Shown: piece by piece, positions 18,355 to 27,879 of the stretch | Numbering within the stretch: the first letter of the stretch is position 1 | Layout of the letters: each line of letters opens with the position of its first letter | Source of the DNA: Rheinheimera mesophila | GTDB taxonomy: Bacteria > Pseudomonadota > Gammaproteobacteria > Enterobacterales > Alteromonadaceae | Reading direction: 5' to 3' | NCBI RefSeq assembly: GCF_000986865.1 | Contig: NZ_LAVS01000001.1 | Location: forward strand, 1 to 64,000 | Length of the DNA stretch: 64,000 nt | The notes under the pieces: model-generated | The model's input: only the letters and a program-made list of their open reading frames with translations | What the model was told of the DNA's origin: nothing | Database searches by the model: none | Made by a program: the position numbers and the translations under genes

Positions 18355-18374
18355 TTGACCTTACCACAGGTCAA
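18355..18374. promoter_or_regulatory. CueR operator between copA and copZ
   Basis: A perfect dyad TTGACCT-N6-AGGTCAA, the MerR-type layout in which TTGACC is also the -35 box in both directions. It lies 45 bp before copZ and about 98 bp before copA. A further AGGTCAA half-site lies at 18324-18330 on the copA side. One CueR dimer could switch both genes. Confidence 0.8.
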
Positions 18375-18418
18375 ACTTAGATCATGGTGGCCTCCAACTA
18401 CTCCAGAGGAAAGATAAA

Positions 18419-18619
18419 ATGAAAGTCCAATTGAACGTCACGGGTATGACCTGCAATCATTGCATCAGTATGGTTAATAAAGCGATCGCAGCGCTGCAGG
18501 CTGATGCCAAAGTAACAGCAGACTTAGCACTGCAACAGGTCAGCGTAGAGAGCCGGTTAACCGCAGAGGAAATTATTGCGGCGCTGGATGATGCCGGTTA
18601 CCCGGCAACAGAACGGTAG
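18419..18619 (+). CDS. copZ: CopZ-like copper chaperone
   Basis: A 66-residue heavy-metal-associated domain protein with the Cu(I)-binding GMTCNHC loop and the ferredoxin-like beta-alpha-beta pattern. It should carry Cu(I) in the cytoplasm and hand it to CopA or CueR. GAGGAAAG stands just before the ATG. It is transcribed divergently from copA from the same operator region, so it is expected to be copper-induced. Confidence 0.88.
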   Translation: MKVQLNVTGMTCNHCISMVNKAIAALQADAKVTADLALQQVSVESRLTAEEIIAALDDAGYPATER

Positions 18620-18634
18620 CAGACAGGGCGCAGC

Positions 18635-19444
18635 TTAGCTACAAAATGGCAAAGCTGCTAACGCTGAGCTGAATTGGTACTGAAAACCAGCGATAGTCTG
18701 AGATTTAGTACTGAGCACTCTGCGGCTTGGCGTCGCGGTAGGTGTTGACTCAAACTGCGGAGCTGGCAAGGAAGCCAGTTTACAGGCAGTGAAGTAAAAC
18801 TCAGCTTTTGAGCAAAATTCAGGACAGGATAAATTAAACAACTCAGGCCATAACTGCTGCTGCACTATGGCTGAAACAGCGGCGCAGATATCACTGCTGT
18901 GCACCATATTTACAGCTACGTCAGCCGCCCCAGCAGGCTTGCCGGATAAAAACCGGGCCGGGTGACGGCCAGGACCAATTAAACCGGCCAAACGTAAGGT
19001 ACAGCAAGGCACAGCCGCTGCTACTAATGTTTCACCGGTTTCGAGCAACTCAATACGGGGATCAGAGCGCTGTAACTGGCTCTGTTCATCCACAGCGCCT
19101 GTTAATCCCTCGTAAATGCCGGTACTGCTCATGTGAATACAAGCCACTGAGCCCAATTGCTTCATCAGACCAGCCAACTGAGTCAGCGCTCTGATGTAGC
19201 CTGCCCCATCAGAACGACTGGCAGGCACAGTACAAATCACCAGAGCGTCTTTAAACAGAGCCTCTAGTTCAGCATCAGGCCTGACAGACTGTGATAAATC
19301 CAACACAAAGTGGTTATAGTGCGATTTGACACTGGCTGCTTTTGCCGCACTGCGGCTGCTGAGCCATAATTCATGGCCATCAGCTTTAAGTTGGCTTGCC
19401 AGTTGAGTCCCCAACCAGCCCGCTCCTATCACTAAAATTTTCAT
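18635..19444 (-). CDS. NAD(P)-binding epimerase/dehydratase-like protein (YeeZ-like)
   Basis: A 269-residue Rossmann-fold protein of the extended SDR or NAD-dependent epimerase type, with the dinucleotide motif GAGWLGTQLA at the N-terminus. It has the MSSTGIYE segment at the Ser/Tyr site, but the usual YxxxK is not obvious, so catalytic activity is uncertain. It resembles E. coli YeeZ in size and motif spacing. The substrate is unknown. It stands alone between copZ (convergent) and a long non-coding gap. Confidence 0.75.
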   Translation of the reverse strand: MKILVIGAGWLGTQLASQLKADGHELWLSSRSAAKAASVKSHYNHFVLDLSQSVRPDAELEALFKDALVICTVPASRSDGAGYIRALTQLAGLMKQLGSVACIHMSSTGIYEGLTGAVDEQSQLQRSDPRIELLETGETLVAAAVPCCTLRLAGLIGPGRHPARFLSGKPAGAADVAVNMVHSSDICAAVSAIVQQQLWPELFNLSCPEFCSKAEFYFTACKLASLPAPQFESTPTATPSRRVLSTKSQTIAGFQYQFSSALAALPFCS

Positions 19445-20032
19445 ACCTGAGCCTTCAACCCCTGATATTTACGGACATGACATCGATAGTAACAGAATCA
19501 GCCTGCGTGGTTTTATCGAATTCGTTCTCTTGCTACCGAGGCAACTTGTGTGTTGACAAAGTCTGTCCTGATGAGGAAAGGCATCAACAGGCAGCTAAGC
19601 ACCACTCTGTTTGTATCTTGTCAGCCCACTTTTAGTTATAGCTGGTCGCAGTGACTGGCATGCTGTCGTTATCGATCAGAGCAAAAACTGTTGTAAATCA
19701 AACAAAAATATCAACTCCCATCAGAGGATTGACTATGGTTAACGAGCAAGGTTTGAAGTTTATCTTGCGCTTGCTGTGCGAAAAATTGATAAATATGAAA
19801 AAACTAGTAATTCAATTCGACGACTTGTATAATTGGGGCGACAAAAGTCAGTACAGGACAACAGGCACAGTCTGACGCCAGTAAAATCAGACAGGGACAT
19901 CCGACCAGAAGCAGGGCTGCACACCTTATAGAAAACAAAAACTTAGTCAAGGTTGACTAGTGATTTTTTAAAGGCTGAACCTGTTTAGCCTGCAAAAACG
20001 TACCACAGTATAAAATCGATGAGGATACTCTA
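19445..20032. other. Long intergenic region before the porin operon
   Basis: Almost 590 bp without a convincing gene; a 46-codon frame starting at 19735 has no ribosome site or recognisable product. A TATAAT box at 19828-19833 and a perfect dyad TAGTCAA-GG-TTGACTA at 19944-19959, 74 bp before the porin start, suggest a regulated promoter with a long leader. I see no known riboswitch fold and no Pho box. Confidence 0.5.
19944..19959. promoter_or_regulatory. Palindromic operator-like site before the porin gene
   Basis: TAGTCAA and TTGACTA are exact complements separated by GG. The TTGACT within it could serve as a -35 box. The regulator is not known. Confidence 0.4.
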
Positions 20033-21169
20033 ATGTTAAAACGTAAATTACTGGCAGCAACTATAGCTGCGTCTCTTTGCGGTGCCAGCCAGGCCGCAGT
20101 GGACATCAATGGTTTCGCTTCGATCAAAGGCGGTATGGCACTGAGCAGCGACGACGAGCTCTATGGCTACGACAATGATTTTAGTTTTAAAAATGAGAGT
20201 TTGGCCGCACTACAGGTAAAGTCCGACTTAGGTGATAAATTATCTGTTACCGCTCAGTTATTAGGTCGTGGTACCGATGACTGGGATGTAAAATTTGAAT
20301 GGGCGTTTTTAAGTTACGACTTAACGGATAGCCTGCGGGTCAATGCCGGTCGTTTAAGAACGCCATTCTATAAATACTCAGACTTCCGTGATGTAGGCTA
20401 TGCCTATGATTGGTCACGGGTACCGCAAAGCGTCTACGGTTTAGGCTTTGATAACATCGAAGGTGCATCGCTTTACCATACGACGACCTTAGGTAATTTC
20501 GATTCGGCGCTGCAACTGATCGTCGGCAGCTACGACGGTGATGCGGCCATTGGCGATGCCACTGCAGAAGCACAAATAGATAATGTCACAGGGGTTGCCT
20601 GGGAATTAGGACAGGACGGTTACTCATTCCGCGTCGCCTACCTGATAGGTAAAACTACGTTTTATGTCGACCCATTAGATACGCCTGTGACAGGTCTGTA
20701 TGCACAGCTCACAGGGTTTGGCCTGGGTGCTTTAGCGAAAGACTTAGACATCATCGACGAATCCAGCTCTTTTGCCGGTATCGGTTTTAACATTGATAAA
20801 AACGATTGGTTGCTGGTCTCCGAAGTCACGAAAGCGACTGTAGACGATTCATTTATTTCTGATCAGGAATCCTATTACATTTCGATCGGTCATCGTTTTG
20901 ATAGCATCACACCTTATGTGTCTTTTGAAAAAGAAGACAACCAAGCCAAAACCGAGATTTATGCCGCTGTCCCGACAGCATCGCCTATTTTCACACCAGT
21001 GGCTGGTTTAGTGAATAGTCTGGAGCTGGAGCGCGACAGTATTAACGTCGGTGTCCGTTATGACTTCCACCCGTCCGCAGCATTGAAAGCTCAATACACC
21101 AACGCAGACAATAAGACGGCTGATCGTAAAGACAGCGTATTGGTTGTTGGCGTCGATCTGGTGTTTTAA
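20033..21169 (+). CDS. Outer-membrane porin-like beta-barrel
   Basis: A 378-residue protein with a signal peptide (cleavage after SQAA) and alternating strand pattern throughout, ending in a C-terminal Phe (GVDLVF) as needed for insertion by the BAM complex. The start VDINGFASIKGG and the GRLRTPFYKYSD segment resemble gammaproteobacterial porins of the general or phosphate-selective type. It probably lets a small solute cross the outer membrane. It is 11 bp before a PstS-like binding-protein gene and 65 bp further before a chemoreceptor, so the three likely work on one solute. Confidence 0.8.
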   Translation: MLKRKLLAATIAASLCGASQAAVDINGFASIKGGMALSSDDELYGYDNDFSFKNESLAALQVKSDLGDKLSVTAQLLGRGTDDWDVKFEWAFLSYDLTDSLRVNAGRLRTPFYKYSDFRDVGYAYDWSRVPQSVYGLGFDNIEGASLYHTTTLGNFDSALQLIVGSYDGDAAIGDATAEAQIDNVTGVAWELGQDGYSFRVAYLIGKTTFYVDPLDTPVTGLYAQLTGFGLGALAKDLDIIDESSSFAGIGFNIDKNDWLLVSEVTKATVDDSFISDQESYYISIGHRFDSITPYVSFEKEDNQAKTEIYAAVPTASPIFTPVAGLVNSLELERDSINVGVRYDFHPSAALKAQYTNADNKTADRKDSVLVVGVDLVF

Positions 21170-21180
21170 GGAATCTAATC

Positions 21181-21594
21181 ATGTTAAAAAAATTAATACT
21201 CATACCTGCTCTGGCACTGAGCTTTATGGCCGCAGCCAATGTCGCAGTGATCGTTCACCCGTCCAATGCGGCAACCTTGTCGCAGGATGATATCAATAAG
21301 CTATTTACTGGTCGCGCCAAAACCTTTACCGACGGTAAAGCGGCTGAGCCGGTGAATCTGGCCGAAGCTGTTGCAGTGCGGGCCGACTTTGATCAAAAAG
21401 CACTGGGCCGCTCTTCCAGTCAGATGAAAGCGTATTGGTCTAAACTGGTATTTACTGGCAAAGGGACACCGCCGAAAGAGTTGGCATCAGAGCAGGAAGT
21501 GTTGGATGCAGTGGCGAAAAACCCCGCCGCCATTGGTTATGTCAGTGCCGCAGCGGTCACTGGCAGTGTGAAGGTCGCTTTAACACTGAACTAA
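21181..21594 (+). CDS. Small PstS-like periplasmic binding protein
   Basis: A 137-residue secreted protein with a signal peptide (cleavage near SFMAAAN) and the short PBP-like fold seen in phosphate-binding-type proteins: ATLSQDDINKLFTGRAKTFTDG and NPAAIGYVSAAAV are typical. It is about half the size of PstS and has no permease or ATPase beside it, so it is more likely a sensor partner than a transporter part. The following gene encodes a chemoreceptor, which makes ligand presentation to that receptor a reasonable guess. Confidence 0.75.
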   Translation: MLKKLILIPALALSFMAAANVAVIVHPSNAATLSQDDINKLFTGRAKTFTDGKAAEPVNLAEAVAVRADFDQKALGRSSSQMKAYWSKLVFTGKGTPPKELASEQEVLDAVAKNPAAIGYVSAAAVTGSVKVALTLN

Positions 21595-21658
21595 AGCGGG
21601 TCCAGGCAGGTGACGTGCTCACCTGCCTTTGTTGTAAGCCATATTCTGGATACTACTT

Positions 21659-23272
21659 ATGCTGAAATACCTGAGTTTATTAAAAAAAATCTGGCTTATT
21701 ATTGCCATCGCAATTCTGGCTTTTTTAATAGTACTGACCTCGTCCATTTACTTTACCGCCCGCAATGCCGACAGCATTGTGCTGATTAAAGACAAAATGT
21801 ATGACAGCTCGAAACTCGCCTCACAAACGGTGGTGGAATTTAATGCCGTCGAAGAGTTTTTTACTCAGTCGGTTTCGTTGTCTGATCCAGATATATTAAG
21901 CACGGCGAAAGCCACAGAAGAGCGGGTGGTTGCCAATCTGGCCCGGCTGAAAAAACTCGATACCGCCAATCAGAAGCAGTTAGAGACACTGGAGCAGAAC
22001 TTTAGTGCCTACGCCGAAGCTGCCGCACAAATTGCTCAGTCAATGATTGACGGCACCTTAGATATGAACGCAGCACAAAGTATTATTCAGAATAAAACCG
22101 CCTTATACGAAACAGCAAAAAGCGGTTTTGTCGCTTATGAGAAGCAAACCGATGATAATTTCCAGCAGATACTGGTCGATATGTCAGCGTCTTCTGAGCG
22201 CTCCGTGCTGATCATCGTATTAAGCGGTACGGTTTTATTGATTATTATGGCTGTTGTTGGCCATGTGATTGGTCGGAATATCAGTAAAACAGCCAATAAT
22301 CTGGCCAGCTCATTACAGGTTTTAGCGTCAGGCAAAGGCTCTTTATCCAGCCGGCTGAGCATTGACTCAGAAGACGAGTTTGGCGCTGTCGCCCGCAATT
22401 TCAACGAATTTATCGCCTTGCTGCAAAGCTCTTTTGTGGCCATCGCTCATTTAGTCGACCCTGTCAGCCGCACAGCAGACGAACTGGCCAGAGGGATGCG
22501 CGAACTGGACAGTATGACCAGTCAGCAAAAAAATGATGCTGACACAGTGTCGCACTCCATGGAAGAGATGCAAAGCAGTGTCAAAGACATCAGCCAGTCC
22601 GCCAATGCTGCGTCGGGCAGTGCCAATGATGCCAGTCGCCTGGCGAAATTGGGTTATGAAAAAACCACATCCTCAGTGCAGGCATCCAAAGATCTGGCTG
22701 GCGAAATAGCACAGACCAGCACAGTAATTACCGATCTGGCGAAACAAACTCAGGAAGTGGGTGGTATTTTAAAAAGCATTAACGATATTGCCGATCAAAC
22801 CAACCTGCTGGCACTCAATGCCGCTATTGAAGCCGCCCGGGCTGGTGAGCAGGGCCGTGGTTTTGCTGTGGTTGCAGATGAAGTGCGGTTGTTATCGTCC
22901 CGCACAGCGTCCTCAGTGACCACTATCCGTGATTTGTTAGGCAAGCTGACACAAAATGTCGACAGTGCGGTACGACTGATGGATCAAGCCGTAACCAAAG
23001 CCAATAACAGCGCTGTACTCAGCGCAGAGGCGGGTAGCTCTATTGAGCTTATCAATCAGGAAATTGACAAAATTAATATGGTCAATGCGCAGATAGCGAC
23101 AGCGACGGAACAACAAACCATGGTGGCCAGTTTGGTGTTGGATAACACACATCAGATGGCCGATTCGTTCAGCAGAACTATTCAGGTGCAAAATACCGTG
23201 GCTGATATTTCTGACCAACTCCGTGCTCTGGCGCAAGAACTCAATACAGTCTCGTCTAAGTTCCGGGAATAA
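21659..23272 (+). CDS. Methyl-accepting chemotaxis protein
   Basis: A 537-residue transmembrane chemoreceptor. Membrane helices at about 11-32 and 181-203 enclose a helical periplasmic sensor domain of some 145 residues, probably a four-helix bundle. HAMP (about 204-260) and a cytoplasmic signalling coil follow, with the tip motif [20 protein letters not shown]. No CheR/CheB-binding pentapeptide is seen at the end. It lies 64 bp after the PstS-like gene; the pair may sense the bound solute indirectly. Confidence 0.9.
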   Translation: MLKYLSLLKKIWLIIAIAILAFLIVLTSSIYFTARNADSIVLIKDKMYDSSKLASQTVVEFNAVEEFFTQSVSLSDPDILSTAKATEERVVANLARLKKLDTANQKQLETLEQNFSAYAEAAAQIAQSMIDGTLDMNAAQSIIQNKTALYETAKSGFVAYEKQTDDNFQQILVDMSASSERSVLIIVLSGTVLLIIMAVVGHVIGRNISKTANNLASSLQVLASGKGSLSSRLSIDSEDEFGAVARNFNEFIALLQSSFVAIAHLVDPVSRTADELARGMRELDSMTSQQKNDADTVSHSMEEMQSSVKDISQSANAASGSANDASRLAKLGYEKTTSSVQASKDLAGEIAQTSTVITDLAKQTQEVGGILKSINDIADQTNLLALNAAIEAARAGEQGRGFAVVADEVRLLSSRTASSVTTIRDLLGKLTQNVDSAVRLMDQAVTKANNSAVLSAEAGSSIELINQEIDKINMVNAQIATATEQQTMVASLVLDNTHQMADSFSRTIQVQNTVADISDQLRALAQELNTVSSKFRE

Positions 23273-23333
23273 CTCACTGTGGGGCACAGCATCATCAAGT
23301 ATCCGTCTTTATGCTGCTCTGCCCCGGCTTATC

Positions 23334-25217
23334 TCAGTCTGCAGCTCTGAGCTGAAATTGCTGACATATGGCATCAGAGTGCTCTGGAGCCTGCTTCAGT
23401 GTCACTTGGTCATATAAGCTACAACTGGGTAAATCGACTCGCTGCTTTGTATGTACAGACAGCAAAGATAACGCACCATTGTCCAGTAGTTGTAAGGCCC
23501 ACTGACTGGATTTAGCAGCACAGTTACCCAGGACTAAATCAGCACCAGCGGCCAATGCCTCATCTTTTACTGTCAGACAAAGTTCCGGGTTCAGGCTGTT
23601 TTGCAGTTGAACATGGCCGGCTTGTCCTGCTTTCCATCGCCATTGCTGGCAGCCTTGTTGCGTCCAACTTTGTTGGATGACCTGCGCCCCACTGGTTGCT
23701 GCACAATCCTGGGTACTGAGCACCTTACCGCTTTGCCTGCTGCTCAGCACCGTCTTATTGGCGGGAAGCAATAACCACTCCTGGCACGAGGCGGCCGCAT
23801 CGGCCTTGCAGTTTGTTGCAGTCAATGGAGTTTGCCCGGAGGCGTTGAGTAGCTGGAAATATCCGTCTTTACCCGCTTTTAACAGCCACTGTTGGCCTGG
23901 CTGATTGACCCAGGCCGATACATCACCATGCGCGCCAATAAAGCGCCCTTCCTGATCGGCAAGCCGATAGCGGCCTTTGCTGGTCGGATCCAACACCCAC
24001 TCAGTCTGCTCAGTGCAAGATTGCTCTGTCAGTCCCTGTGCTGATGAAGCCAGACATAACTCTGTTGCTCTGTTGATCAGTTGCCATCTCACTCCCTCAG
24101 GCACCAGGGTTAACGGTCCCTGTTCACCTGACGGTGCAGCAACAGTTTGGCCCTCTGGCACCGGAGTACCAAAGTCCGGTGTCCCATCGGCTGTAAAAGT
24201 AAAAGGCTGCGCCCTTACCGAGCGGGTTGCACTACAGCCATCGGTTTCTTTGTTGTTACCGTGATACACCAGCCAATTTTCCGTACCGTCAGGGGATCTG
24301 AAAAAGCCATTGTGTCCGGGGCCGAAAACGCCATTGCCACGTTCAAATACGGGCTGCTCTGCTTTAGTCCAGGAACTGGCCTGCATCGGATTATCCCCCG
24401 TCAGCTCCAACAACCCCAGCTTATAATCGGGCGTGTCACAAAAACTGGCGGAGTACACAACAAAAGTTCGGCCCTGATGTTTCAGTACTTCGGGCCCTTC
24501 ATTGACCTTACGACCAGATTGCTCCCAGGGCAAAGACGGGCGGGACAAAACCATTCGCTCGCCGGTTAAGGTCCAGGGGTTGGACATTTCACTGATCCAG
24601 TTTAACTGTTCATCACCCACCCACTCAGACCAAAGCAAATACAATTTTCCGTTATGCTCTAAATAGTTACCGTCTATATTCCAGCTATCTGGCATAGGAG
24701 AGCCTTTGTACTGGTAAGGCCCCATTGGATCGTCCCCTGCACTTTCCAATACCGACAAATGCTGGCCATCCAGATTTTCCTGCTTGCCCGAGGTATACAT
24801 CATGTACCAGCGAGGACCATCAGGCCCCTGCAAGCGATGAAATTCAAAAGCCCAGAAATTACAGCAGCTTTTCGGGTTGGTTTCAGACCAGATATTGACA
24901 GGGGTAGCACTGGCTAAGCCTGCCAGAGTCGGCGATTTACGCATCACCAACTGAGAAGTCCAGGTGGTAGTGGTCAGGTAATAATTGCCTTGCCAGTATT
25001 CCAGCCAGGGATCGGCACCGTTGGCAAACAATGGATTAGTAAAACTCTGATCTTCTCTGGTGGCAGCCGGTGCAGTGACGGCTGCCGGCACAACGGGCAC
25101 TGATGTCTGCTCCTGAGCAGGCTCAGGTGAACAGGCCGCTAAGCACGATAAAAAGCTGATCACCAATGGCATACGGTAGCCTTTGAAGCCTGGCAAAGGC
25201 TGGTCAGTTAACGTCAT
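23334..25217 (-). CDS. GH43 lipoprotein with ricin-type lectin domain
   Basis: A 627-residue probable arabinan-degrading enzyme. A lipobox (SFLSCLAAC) anchors it in a membrane. The GH43 five-bladed propeller (about 55-370) shows the catalytic base Asp in NGADPWLEYW, the general acid Glu in VNEGPEVL and the GPGHNGF blade motif. The rest (about 380-627) is ricin-type beta-trefoil carbohydrate binding, possibly two units. The start was placed at MTLTDQPL; the frame is open further upstream but without a ribosome site. It is the third gene of the arabinan group on this strand, with an operator-like palindrome 31 bp before its start. Confidence 0.85.
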   Translation of the reverse strand: MTLTDQPLPGFKGYRMPLVISFLSCLAACSPEPAQEQTSVPVVPAAVTAPAATREDQSFTNPLFANGADPWLEYWQGNYYLTTTTWTSQLVMRKSPTLAGLASATPVNIWSETNPKSCCNFWAFEFHRLQGPDGPRWYMMYTSGKQENLDGQHLSVLESAGDDPMGPYQYKGSPMPDSWNIDGNYLEHNGKLYLLWSEWVGDEQLNWISEMSNPWTLTGERMVLSRPSLPWEQSGRKVNEGPEVLKHQGRTFVVYSASFCDTPDYKLGLLELTGDNPMQASSWTKAEQPVFERGNGVFGPGHNGFFRSPDGTENWLVYHGNNKETDGCSATRSVRAQPFTFTADGTPDFGTPVPEGQTVAAPSGEQGPLTLVPEGVRWQLINRATELCLASSAQGLTEQSCTEQTEWVLDPTSKGRYRLADQEGRFIGAHGDVSAWVNQPGQQWLLKAGKDGYFQLLNASGQTPLTATNCKADAAASCQEWLLLPANKTVLSSRQSGKVLSTQDCAATSGAQVIQQSWTQQGCQQWRWKAGQAGHVQLQNSLNPELCLTVKDEALAAGADLVLGNCAAKSSQWALQLLDNGALSLLSVHTKQRVDLPSCSLYDQVTLKQAPEHSDAICQQFQLRAAD

Positions 25218-25247
25218 AATAAACCTTGTCCGTTCTGTTGATTTTAT

Positions 25248-25262
25248 ATTTGTATTACAATA
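25248..25262. promoter_or_regulatory. Operator-like palindrome TTTGT-N3-ACAA (copy 1)
   Basis: ATTTGTATTACAATA lies just upstream of the GH43 lipoprotein gene. Almost the same site precedes the other two secreted GH43 genes, which suggests one local regulator. It resembles the AraR operator of Bacillus in half-sites. Confidence 0.55.
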
Positions 25263-25339
25263 AGACCATAGAAGTCTAAAACGAAATGACGATAAAAACA
25301 ACAGCGGCGGACAGTGGATTTGGCTGTCCGCCGGGTAGC

Positions 25340-26734
25340 TTATAATCTCTCCAGTAACCACTGCTGGTTGGTGCCACCTGTCACAGTCCATTGCAGCACT
25401 TTGGCATCATTGGCAGTGCTGGCGCCACTGACATCCAGCACCTGGTTACTCAGGACAGAACGGATACGGCTATAACCGTTGCCTGCATCTTCCAATAACC
25501 ACCTCTGGCCAGCGCCTCCCCAATAAGGCCACTGCGCTATGCTGGCCCCTGCTGCTGTTGATAACTCCCAGACATCCAGTGCCTGGCCGCTGTGGCTGTT
25601 GATCAGGCTATAGCTGCCATCTCCCAAACTAATGAGTTGCCATTGCTGATGTAAGCCAGAACTTAGGCTGTATTGTTCTATCATGGCGCCATGAGCAGCA
25701 GAGGCATTGTCTACCGATAAATATTTACCACTGTGGCGGGCTTTAATACGATAGGTGCCTTCACTGACTCCACCGCAACTGGCGACAGTAAAATTGCGGG
25801 TTAAGCTGGGCCAGCCCGTGCTAAAGCTCATTTTCAGCAGGTCCAGCTTGGCATTACCGCCATCGTTCAAGTCGTAATAGTGAGTGGACACATACTGGCA
25901 GCCGCTGTCTTTCAGTACACCTATGTGGCCTGGACCTTTATAATTGCCGCTTTGATTGGGCAATAGACTACGCTCTTCCTGATAAGGTCCCCAGACTGAA
26001 GTGGAGCGCGCTACCTGAATGTAGTAACTGCTGTTGCTGCCCTGACAACAGGCGCCACGGTTCAGATACAGATAATAATAATTGCCTTGCCTGCTAATAT
26101 ATGGTGCTTCAATACTTTGGTGGTTCCCGCCGTATATCTGCTGCACATTGCCCAGGGTTTTTCCTGTGGCGGGGTTGATTTCAACCAGCCCTAACCCACC
26201 AAAAAAGGAGCCATAACTCAGATAAATCCGGCCGTCATGATCCCGAAACAGAGCGGGGTCTATCGCATTGATGTCAGTGCTGGCACCGCTGGAGCTGACC
26301 ACCATACCTAAATCCTGCCAATTGGGATTTTTAAGCGACACTGTACGGGCCACTCCTATGGCTGAACGTGAGCTGCCAAAGGTTGATACCGAGTAATACA
26401 AGTAGTAGTAGCCTTTCATCTGGATCACATCAGGTGCCCAAAATGCTCCGGTAAAACCGGGCACAGCCGTATTGATCCAAGCCGGCCAGCCTGACGGAAA
26501 TACCGGACTGCTGGTCGCAGACCAATGGGTCAGGTTGGTCGAAGTGGAATACCAAATCCCCTGCCCTGTAGTGAAGTGAAAATAGGTATCGCCGTCTTTG
26601 ATCAGCCCGGCCGGATCATGAGAGTTAGGTACTCCAGTGATAGTGACGGCTTGCACAGCGGCGCAGAAAACACTCAACAGTCCGAGCAGGCCAAACCGCC
26701 AGCATGCTGGCGGCCTGATATTGTGTTGTTGCAT
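25340..26734 (-). CDS. Secreted GH43 endo-arabinanase with ricin-type domain
   Basis: A 464-residue exported enzyme expected to cut alpha-1,5-L-arabinan. A signal peptide (cleavage near AVQA) is followed by the GH43 propeller (about 25-325) with Asp in SHDPAGLIKDG, the second Asp in NAIDPALFRDHDGR, the acid Glu in SIEAPYI and the GPGHIGV motif. A ricin-type beta-trefoil (about 330-464) with three QxW repeats (QQWQLI, QRWLLE, QQWLLE) should bind the polymer. AAGGACA stands before the ATG. It shares its operator motif with the neighbouring GH43 genes. Confidence 0.88.
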   Translation of the reverse strand: MQQHNIRPPACWRFGLLGLLSVFCAAVQAVTITGVPNSHDPAGLIKDGDTYFHFTTGQGIWYSTSTNLTHWSATSSPVFPSGWPAWINTAVPGFTGAFWAPDVIQMKGYYYLYYSVSTFGSSRSAIGVARTVSLKNPNWQDLGMVVSSSGASTDINAIDPALFRDHDGRIYLSYGSFFGGLGLVEINPATGKTLGNVQQIYGGNHQSIEAPYISRQGNYYYLYLNRGACCQGSNSSYYIQVARSTSVWGPYQEERSLLPNQSGNYKGPGHIGVLKDSGCQYVSTHYYDLNDGGNAKLDLLKMSFSTGWPSLTRNFTVASCGGVSEGTYRIKARHSGKYLSVDNASAAHGAMIEQYSLSSGLHQQWQLISLGDGSYSLINSHSGQALDVWELSTAAGASIAQWPYWGGAGQRWLLEDAGNGYSRIRSVLSNQVLDVSGASTANDAKVLQWTVTGGTNQQWLLERL

Positions 26735-26781
26735 AAGTATGTCCTTGTCTGTCGTATTTGTTTTATCTAGTTGCCATTGTT

Positions 26782-26796
26782 ATTTGTCATACAATA
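26782..26796. promoter_or_regulatory. Operator-like palindrome TTTGT-N3-ACAA (copy 2)
   Basis: ATTTGTCATACAATA, 48 bp before the secreted endo-arabinanase gene. The three central bases differ from the other two copies while the half-sites are kept, as expected for a protein-binding site. Confidence 0.55.
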
Positions 26797-26841
26797 ACAA
26801 CTAAATAAACTAGAACAGTTCCATACAAACGCAACTTTTAT

Positions 26842-27879
26842 CTAATTTTTTAATAACAGGCTCTGATACCCCAACCAGTCTTTTTCATTTACCAAAGGCC
26901 AGCCGTTGTTATCCCACTGCAATGCAGTGATCTTCAGTTTTTGCAGGCCGTTATCAGCCAACTCGTAGGCATGAAACACCAGATAATCTTTGCCGTCGAA
27001 ACCGTATACTGAGTTGTGGCCTAGACCAGGCCAGTCTTTGTTACCTTTTAATAAAACAGAACCGCCACCTGCGGCTAAATCTTTACCGTTTTTATCCAGA
27101 TAAGGCCCGGTTAAGCTTGTAGAACGCCCGACCACCATATGGTAAGTACTGTCTTTACCACGGCAACATTTGCCATAAGAAACAAAGAGATAATAAAACT
27201 TGCCTTTTTTGTAGAGAAAAGGGGCTTCCAGTTCAGCAGGGCCTGGTTCAGCGTCATCTAAAAATGCTGGTCGCTGGGCTTTTGCCAGCGTATGCCATTG
27301 TTCGGGTTGCGCTATACGGGTCAGGCTTTGATCCAGCTTCACCAGTTTCAGCCCCGCCCAGAAAGAGCCAAAACTCATCCAGGCCTGACCTTGCTCATCC
27401 AGAATCACGGCAGGGTCTATGGCATTCCATAAATCCCGATGTGGCACAGACTGCAGCACTATGCCCTGATCCACCCACTGATAATTTGGATCTTTTGGAT
27501 CCAAAGTGGTGTTGACAGTCACGCCAATAGCCGAAGTGTTTTTACCAAAAGCCGAAATCGAGTAATACAAATAAAACTTGCCCTGATGCTGCACAATGTC
27601 CGGCGCCCAGATATGGCCGTCAAAGCCCGGCGATACAGATTTGGCCCAGGTCGGCTCCTGCGCAAAAACACGACCGGCTAAACGCCAGTTTTTCAGATCG
27701 TCGGATTGGTAAAAGGTAATACCAGGCCCCGTGCTGTATAAAAAATACTGGCCTTTTTCTGTGGCCATGACCGGATCATGAATACTGACTTGCTCAGCCT
27801 GAAGCGGATCAGAAAAAAACATACCGCCACTCAACACCGCTACTCCAAGCCAAGTGATGAAAAATTTGCCCTTGTGCAT
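26842..27879 (-). CDS. Secreted GH43 arabinan endo-1,5-alpha-L-arabinosidase
   Basis: A 345-residue single-domain arabinanase with a signal peptide. GH43 residues are clear: Asp in SIHDPVMATEKGQ, Asp in NAIDPAVILDEQG, Glu in AELEAPFLYKKG and the LGHNSVYG motif. It lacks a binding module, unlike its two downstream neighbours, so it may act on soluble arabinan or oligosaccharides in the periplasm. The start at MHKGK has AGGA eight bases upstream; another ATG three codons earlier overlaps that site and is less likely. Confidence 0.88.
   Translation of the reverse strand: MHKGKFFITWLGVAVLSGGMFFSDPLQAEQVSIHDPVMATEKGQYFLYSTGPGITFYQSDDLKNWRLAGRVFAQEPTWAKSVSPGFDGHIWAPDIVQHQGKFYLYYSISAFGKNTSAIGVTVNTTLDPKDPNYQWVDQGIVLQSVPHRDLWNAIDPAVILDEQGQAWMSFGSFWAGLKLVKLDQSLTRIAQPEQWHTLAKAQRPAFLDDAEPGPAELEAPFLYKKGKFYYLFVSYGKCCRGKDSTYHMVVGRSTSLTGPYLDKNGKDLAAGGGSVLLKGNKDWPGLGHNSVYGFDGKDYLVFHAYELADNGLQKLKITALQWDNNGWPLVNEKDWLGYQSLLLKN

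Noticed and set aside
19651-19875. Short open frame in the long gap before the porin gene.
   Set aside because: No ribosome site and no recognisable product; the region is more likely regulatory.
19445-20032. Riboswitch or Pho box before the porin/PstS-like operon.
   Set aside because: No known riboswitch core and no CTGTCAT-type direct repeats were found; only a short palindrome and a TATAAT box.
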